A stretch of 64,000 nt of DNA, taken from contig CANLGL010000011.1 of the NCBI GenBank assembly GCA_947490345.1, positions 49,384 to 113,383 on the forward strand, read 5' to 3'. The position numbers and the translations under genes are program-made. Every line of letters starts with the position of its first letter. Position 1 is the stretch's first letter. The notes below the pieces were generated by a model. The model was given only the letters and a program-made list of their open reading frames with translations. It was not told where the DNA came from and did no database searches. Of this stretch, positions 59,778-64,000 are shown piece after piece. This stretch comes from Deltaproteobacteria bacterium (lineage in GTDB: Bacteria; Myxococcota_A; UBA796; SXON01).

Positions 59778-60395
59778 TCAGATCTGCTGCGAGTAGAACT
59801 CGACGATCTTCTGCGGATCACACTCGAGCGGCATGTCCTCGCGCTGGGGCTCGGTCACGATCTTCCCGATGGCGGTGGCCGGGTTGAAGTCGAGGTAGCC
59901 GGGGCGGATGCGGGTGGCGCCGACTTCGAGGGCAGCCTGGATAAACGGCTTGGCGCGCGACTTTTCGTGCACCGAGACCGCCTGGTTGGGCTTGACGTGG
60001 AAGCTGGGGCGATCGACGCGAGATCCGTCGACGGTGATGTGACCGTGCACGACGAGCTGGCGCGCGGCCGGGATGGTCGCGGCAAGACCGAGGCGCCAGA
60101 TGACGTTGTCGAGTCGGGACTCGAGCAGCGTGACCAGGATGCGGCCGGTCGGGCCCTTGCGACGCGAGGCTTCGACCACGTACTTCCGGAACTGCTTTTC
60201 CAGGATGCCGTAATGCCAGCGCATTTTCTGCTTTTCGATCAGGCGGTCTTTATAGTCGGATGACTTGCCCTTGCGGCGAGCGCCGTGCTGTCCTGGAGGG
60301 GTTGCACGGTCGAGCGTTGCCGCCGTGGTCAAACCAGGAAGCACCACGCCCACACGGCGGCAGCGAGCCATCCGCGGTCCACGATAACGTGCCAT
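59778..60395 (-). CDS. rpsD: 30S ribosomal protein S4
   Basis: PPGQHGARRKGKSSDYKDRLIEKQKMRWHYGI, LESRLDNVIWRLGLAATIPAARQLVVHGHI. Confidence 0.97.
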   Translation of the reverse strand: MARYRGPRMARCRRVGVVLPGLTTAATLDRATPPGQHGARRKGKSSDYKDRLIEKQKMRWHYGILEKQFRKYVVEASRRKGPTGRILVTLLESRLDNVIWRLGLAATIPAARQLVVHGHITVDGSRVDRPSFHVKPNQAVSVHEKSRAKPFIQAALEVGATRIRPGYLDFNPATAIGKIVTEPQREDMPLECDPQKIVEFYSQQI

Positions 60396-60557
60396 ATTAT
60401 TGGCTCCTTGAGGTGCGAACTACGGTGCCCGGGGGGTTCGAGAGGAGTCTCGTGGGCCGGTCACCGACCGCTCAGGATCGAGCGGACCCGCGGGCTAACA
60501 CTTGGGGTGGCGATCGTCCACCGGCGGGGCGGCGGCGGCACGGCGGCGCGGCGGGCG

Positions 60558-60944
60558 CTACCAGACCATCGCAACACCGTACGGCGCGAGCTTGGCGTCG
60601 TACGAAACCAGAGCGAGCCCTTCGGCTTGGGCCTGGGCAACCAGCAGGCGGTCGAAGGGGTCGCCATGGTGGGGGGGCAGGTCGGAGACGGCCAGGACGT
60701 GCGCGTGATCGATCGGGAGGAGCGTGAATCCGTGTCGGAGTAATTCCGAAGGGATGACCTCCGACACTGGTCCGTCCAGGTGCAGCTTCCCCAGGCCAAC
60801 CTTGATGGCGACTTCCCACGAGCTGGCGACGCTCCAGAAGACCTGGTTGTCCCGGTCGGCGAGCGCCCGGAGCGCTCCGGCCCCAAGTCGGGACGGCTCG
60901 TAGATCCAGAACAAGAGGGCGTGGGTGTCGAGCAGCAGCTTCAC
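60558..60944 (-). CDS. PIN-domain toxin (VapC-like)
   Basis: MKLLLDTHALLFWI, SWEVAIKVGLGKL, DPFDRLLVAQA. Confidence 0.93.
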   Translation of the reverse strand: MKLLLDTHALLFWIYEPSRLGAGALRALADRDNQVFWSVASSWEVAIKVGLGKLHLDGPVSEVIPSELLRHGFTLLPIDHAHVLAVSDLPPHHGDPFDRLLVAQAQAEGLALVSYDAKLAPYGVAMVW

Positions 60945-61180
60945 GGCGTTTCGCCGGACAAGAAGTCGGCGGGCAGGGGCGCGTCGAAGTCGTCGGCCAT
61001 CCGCATGCGACCCAGACGGGACCCCGGCACCCGCGACCGACCCGCCGCCGGCAGTAGCGGCGTGAGCCTCGCCACCGGAGTGCCCGCCTTGGCGATGATG
61101 ATCTCCTCACCGCCGAGGACACGGTCCAGGAGCGCGGAGAACTGGGTCTTGGCATCGTGGACGTTGATTTGTACCGGCAT
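60941..61180 (-). CDS. Phd/YefM-type antitoxin
   Basis: INVHDAKTQFSALLDRVLGGEEIIIAKAGTPVARLTPL; overlaps toxin start. Confidence 0.92.
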   Translation of the reverse strand: MPVQINVHDAKTQFSALLDRVLGGEEIIIAKAGTPVARLTPLLPAAGRSRVPGSRLGRMRMADDFDAPLPADFLSGETP

Positions 61181-61229
61181 GGAACGTCTCCGTGGACTAA
61201 GTGTGCCCTGATATTAGTCCACTTGGGGC

Positions 61230-63005
61230 TCACCGCAACAGGTAGATCGCGCCGTTCCCTTCCCCAGGTGCGCCCGCGATCAGCTCGTCGCCGGCGACGT
61301 CATCGAGGGGGCCGGCGGTGAGCCACTCGCCAAGATCGGCACCGGCCGCTTCCGCGGCCCAGGCCCGATCCGCGGCGGTCAGCGACCGCGTGCCCGCGCC
61401 GAAGGGCCCGAGGAACAGCCCCACGGCGCCAGTCCCGACGCCCGTTGCCAGGTCAGGAACACCCACCGCCACGTCCGCGTTGCCATCCCCGTCGTGGTCG
61501 AGCACCGCCAGGCCCGCGCCGAACCGCCCGTCCGGGGTGTTCCCCCGCAGCGTGAGTGCGACGCGTTCGGCGTCGATCCAGGCGCCGTCTGTTGCGTCGG
61601 CGGCATCGAACAGGACGTAGACTACGCCGCCGTCGGTGACGTCACCGGTGGCGCCCGGCGCGCTGATGAGGAGGTCGCCATCGCCGTCGCCATCGAGGTC
61701 TCCAGTGGCAAGGCGCTGCCCAAAGCCCGCCCCGCCGTCCAACCCGGCCACGCCGCCGTTGTCGGTCTCCGAAAGGTCGATGGTGCCGATGTCTCCGAGC
61801 GTGCCTCCCACCAGGTACACGTGCCCCGCGTCCTCGACGCGCCGGTTCGACATCGGGGCGGCGAGCACGACCCGGGCAGTGCCGTCGGGGGCGCCGACCA
61901 ACGCCACGCTGCTCCCGAGCCGTTCGCTGGTCACCGGGTCGGCGTAGTCGCTGCACGAGTCCCCCAAGCGCACCACGCCGCCTGCGCTACCCTCGTTGAA
62001 GTAGTCGTCGACGCTGCCGATGTTGCCGATGTCGCTCGGTAGCGGCGTGCGGATGACATAGGCGCCGCCACAGTACCAGCCCTCGTTGGGGTCGCCGGCG
62101 ATGAGCTCGGGTACGCCGTCGTCGTCGATGTCGCCCACCGCCAGCGAGGTGCCGATGGCGCTGTAGGGCTCCTCGCCCAAGCCGTCCAGCCAGAAAGTGG
62201 GCGAGCGAACGCCCGTGGCCGGAAGCGGTAAGAACGCCAGGATGGGCACCGCCCCGTTCGCCGCCGGGGCGCCCGCCACCAGCACCTGGCTGCCATCGCC
62301 GAAGATGTCGCCGACCGCCAGCGAGCTGCCGCCGAGGCTCCCGAAGCCCTCACCGCGCAGAAGGACGTCGTCTTCGGTGATCGGGCTGCCCGCGGTCGCC
62401 GATCCACTGCCGAAGCCGACCAGCGCGCCCAGCGTCGGCACACCGATCAACAGGTCGCCCTGGCCGTCCCCATCCAGATCGGCGCCGATCAACCCCGCCT
62501 GGCCGAACTGCGTCCCAGCGCCGACCCCGCGCGCGAGCGGCTCTCCGGCGCCGCAGTCGTCCGCCGTGCCGTTGCAGTCCTGGTCGATGCCGTCGAAGCA
62601 GTTCTCGAAGGCACCCGGCCGGACGCCCGGATTGTCATCGTCGCAATCGCCGCCCGACCAGGTGCCCCCTTCGCAGCCCACCGAGGGTCCCAAGGCGTCG
62701 CTCCCGGCGCCATCGCCGTCGTCGTCGGGCCACACCTCCACCGGAAACCAGTCGGCGTCAGCGTCGTCGCAGTCGCTGCCGTCGAGGATGCGGCCGCCCT
62801 GGCCACAGCTGAGCTCGCCGCTGGCCGGGTCGCCGAAGCCGTCGCCGTCCGCATCGAGGTAGGTGACGATCGCCGCGGCGCCGATCGCCGGGTCGGCGTC
62901 GTCGCAATCGTCGCCGGCGAACGCCATGGCGATGAAGCCGTCGCGATCCCGATCGCGGAGGGTCTCGCGTTCTACCCAGGGGCAGCCAAGCAGGAGGACG
63001 AGCAT
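61230..63005 (-). CDS. MopE/FG-GAP repeat lipoprotein
   Basis: MLVLLLGC; DDADPAIGAAA; ~7 FG-GAP blades (GDLDGDGDGDLLISAPGA). Confidence 0.85.
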   Translation of the reverse strand: MLVLLLGCPWVERETLRDRDRDGFIAMAFAGDDCDDADPAIGAAAIVTYLDADGDGFGDPASGELSCGQGGRILDGSDCDDADADWFPVEVWPDDDGDGAGSDALGPSVGCEGGTWSGGDCDDDNPGVRPGAFENCFDGIDQDCNGTADDCGAGEPLARGVGAGTQFGQAGLIGADLDGDGQGDLLIGVPTLGALVGFGSGSATAGSPITEDDVLLRGEGFGSLGGSSLAVGDIFGDGSQVLVAGAPAANGAVPILAFLPLPATGVRSPTFWLDGLGEEPYSAIGTSLAVGDIDDDGVPELIAGDPNEGWYCGGAYVIRTPLPSDIGNIGSVDDYFNEGSAGGVVRLGDSCSDYADPVTSERLGSSVALVGAPDGTARVVLAAPMSNRRVEDAGHVYLVGGTLGDIGTIDLSETDNGGVAGLDGGAGFGQRLATGDLDGDGDGDLLISAPGATGDVTDGGVVYVLFDAADATDGAWIDAERVALTLRGNTPDGRFGAGLAVLDHDGDGNADVAVGVPDLATGVGTGAVGLFLGPFGAGTRSLTAADRAWAAEAAGADLGEWLTAGPLDDVAGDELIAGAPGEGNGAIYLLR

Positions 63006-63013
63006 GACGAGCC

Positions 63014-64000
63014 CTACATGTCGATGGTGACTGCGCCCATGCCCGACTGTACGCCTGACGCGGTGGACGTCGAGGTGCCGGAGCTGTCCACGTACGAGCC
63101 ACCGCCGCCCGCGACCCGACCGCCGTCCCCACCCGAGTAGCCGCCACCGCCACCGCCGCCCGCGCAGCCGTTGCCGGAGCCGCCGCCGCCGAAGCCACCG
63201 TCCCCGCGGTAGCACGCCGAGTGGCCCAACCCGCCGTTCATCCCGGCCGAGTAGCGGTAGCCGCCGTAGCCACCCCACGACGGGTAAGTGGTGATCTCCC
63301 CGACGCCGTTCCCGTTGAAGCCCGCGCCGCCCGAGCCCCAAGAGGCGCTGGAAACGATGCCGCCCGTGCCGAGGCCGGTGGTCTTGGCCGCGCACGAGGA
63401 GGTCGTCGAAGCGCCCGACCCCAGGCCGGCGTAGGTCGTGGACCGTCCATTGCATCCGTTGGCGCTGACGGACATGCGCGTGCCACCGCCGCCACCGGCG
63501 GACACGAGCGGGGTGCCGGAGCTGTCGACGACGAAGCTGCCACCGCCCCCACCGCCGTTGTAGATGCTCGTCGTCGGCGCGCGCTGGCCGACGATGATGT
63601 AGAGGGTGTCGCCTGCGGTGAGCGTGAAGGTGCCGGTGGCGTAGGCGCCCAGCCCTCCGGTGCGCGACGGTTCCGCGGCGAAGCCCTGGGCGCCCCAGGC
63701 CTCGATGATGTAGTCGCCGTCGGTGGGCACCTCCCAGGCCTGGATGCCGGCGGAAACGGTGACCTCGCCGTCCAGGGTGGTGCTGGCGTAGGAGGTGTCG
63801 CACTGCGCCTGTGTCGGTCCCGTCGCTCCCGACCCGCTGCAGTTGTCGAATTCCCGGGGGCCTGAGAAGCAGAGGCTGGTGCCGCCGGAGGTGTCGATGG
63901 TGCCATCGCAGTCGTTGTCGACCGAGTCGCAGATCTCGGTCTCATCGGGGCTGATGGTGTCGTCGGCGTCGTCACAGTCGCCGCTGACCGCGGCGTACCC
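63014..64000 (-). CDS. MopE-type protein with C-terminal glycine-rich (PF12810/ALK-like) domain, 5' end beyond window
   Basis: SVDNDCDGTIDTSGG then YIIEAWGAQGF..GAYATGTFTLTAGDTLYIIVGQ..GGGGGGSFVVDSSGTPLVSAGGGGGTR. Confidence 0.85.
   Translation of the reverse strand, partial: GYAAVSGDCDDADDTISPDETEICDSVDNDCDGTIDTSGGTSLCFSGPREFDNCSGSGATGPTQAQCDTSYASTTLDGEVTVSAGIQAWEVPTDGDYIIEAWGAQGFAAEPSRTGGLGAYATGTFTLTAGDTLYIIVGQRAPTTSIYNGGGGGGSFVVDSSGTPLVSAGGGGGTRMSVSANGCNGRSTTYAGLGSGASTTSSCAAKTTGLGTGGIVSSASWGSGGAGFNGNGVGEITTYPSWGGYGGYRYSAGMNGGLGHSACYRGDGGFGGGGSGNGCAGGGGGGGYSGGDGGRVAGGGGSYVDSSGTSTSTASGVQSGMGAVTIDM

Noticed and set aside
1-64000. tRNA, rRNA and CRISPR arrays
   Set aside because: None recognised by eye; in particular no tRNA gene lies at either att site of the element.

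Overview
High-GC bacterial chromosome segment. MopE/FG-GAP/thrombospondin-3 proteins, a MYXO-CTERM-like tail and many short lipoproteins suggest Myxococcota (inference). Most of the window is ordinary: radical SAM, Ser/Thr kinase + FHA, YihY, GT51 transglycosylase, an OmpA cluster, PGM1-like ATP-grasp, FtsH, moaC, DnaJ/Hsp70, suhB, dtd, rpsD and two toxin-antitoxin pairs. Main discoveries: (1) a lipoprotein peroxiredoxin (29852-30457) with an in-frame TGA exactly at the peroxidatic Cys of a PrxQ/BCP motif, followed by a SECIS-like hairpin, so a probable selenoprotein that gene callers would split. (2) A complete ~10.66 kb integrative element (33267-43927) bounded by perfect 24-bp direct repeats, inserted in the 3' end of a protein-coding gene and restoring its reading frame. 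It carries an integrase, a serine recombinase, a divergent XRE regulator, an AlpA-like protein, a primase-helicase and a possible small terminase, and so resembles a phage satellite; it also carries an unusual cargo pair (membrane protein and Ntn-hydrolase-like protein). (3) An uncharacterised three-gene module (A-B-C) present twice, intact at 5957-9287 and decayed by a frameshift and deletions at 17830-19900. (4) A dispersed intergenic repeat family with a conserved terminal hairpin. All family calls come from reading translated motifs; no searches were run.
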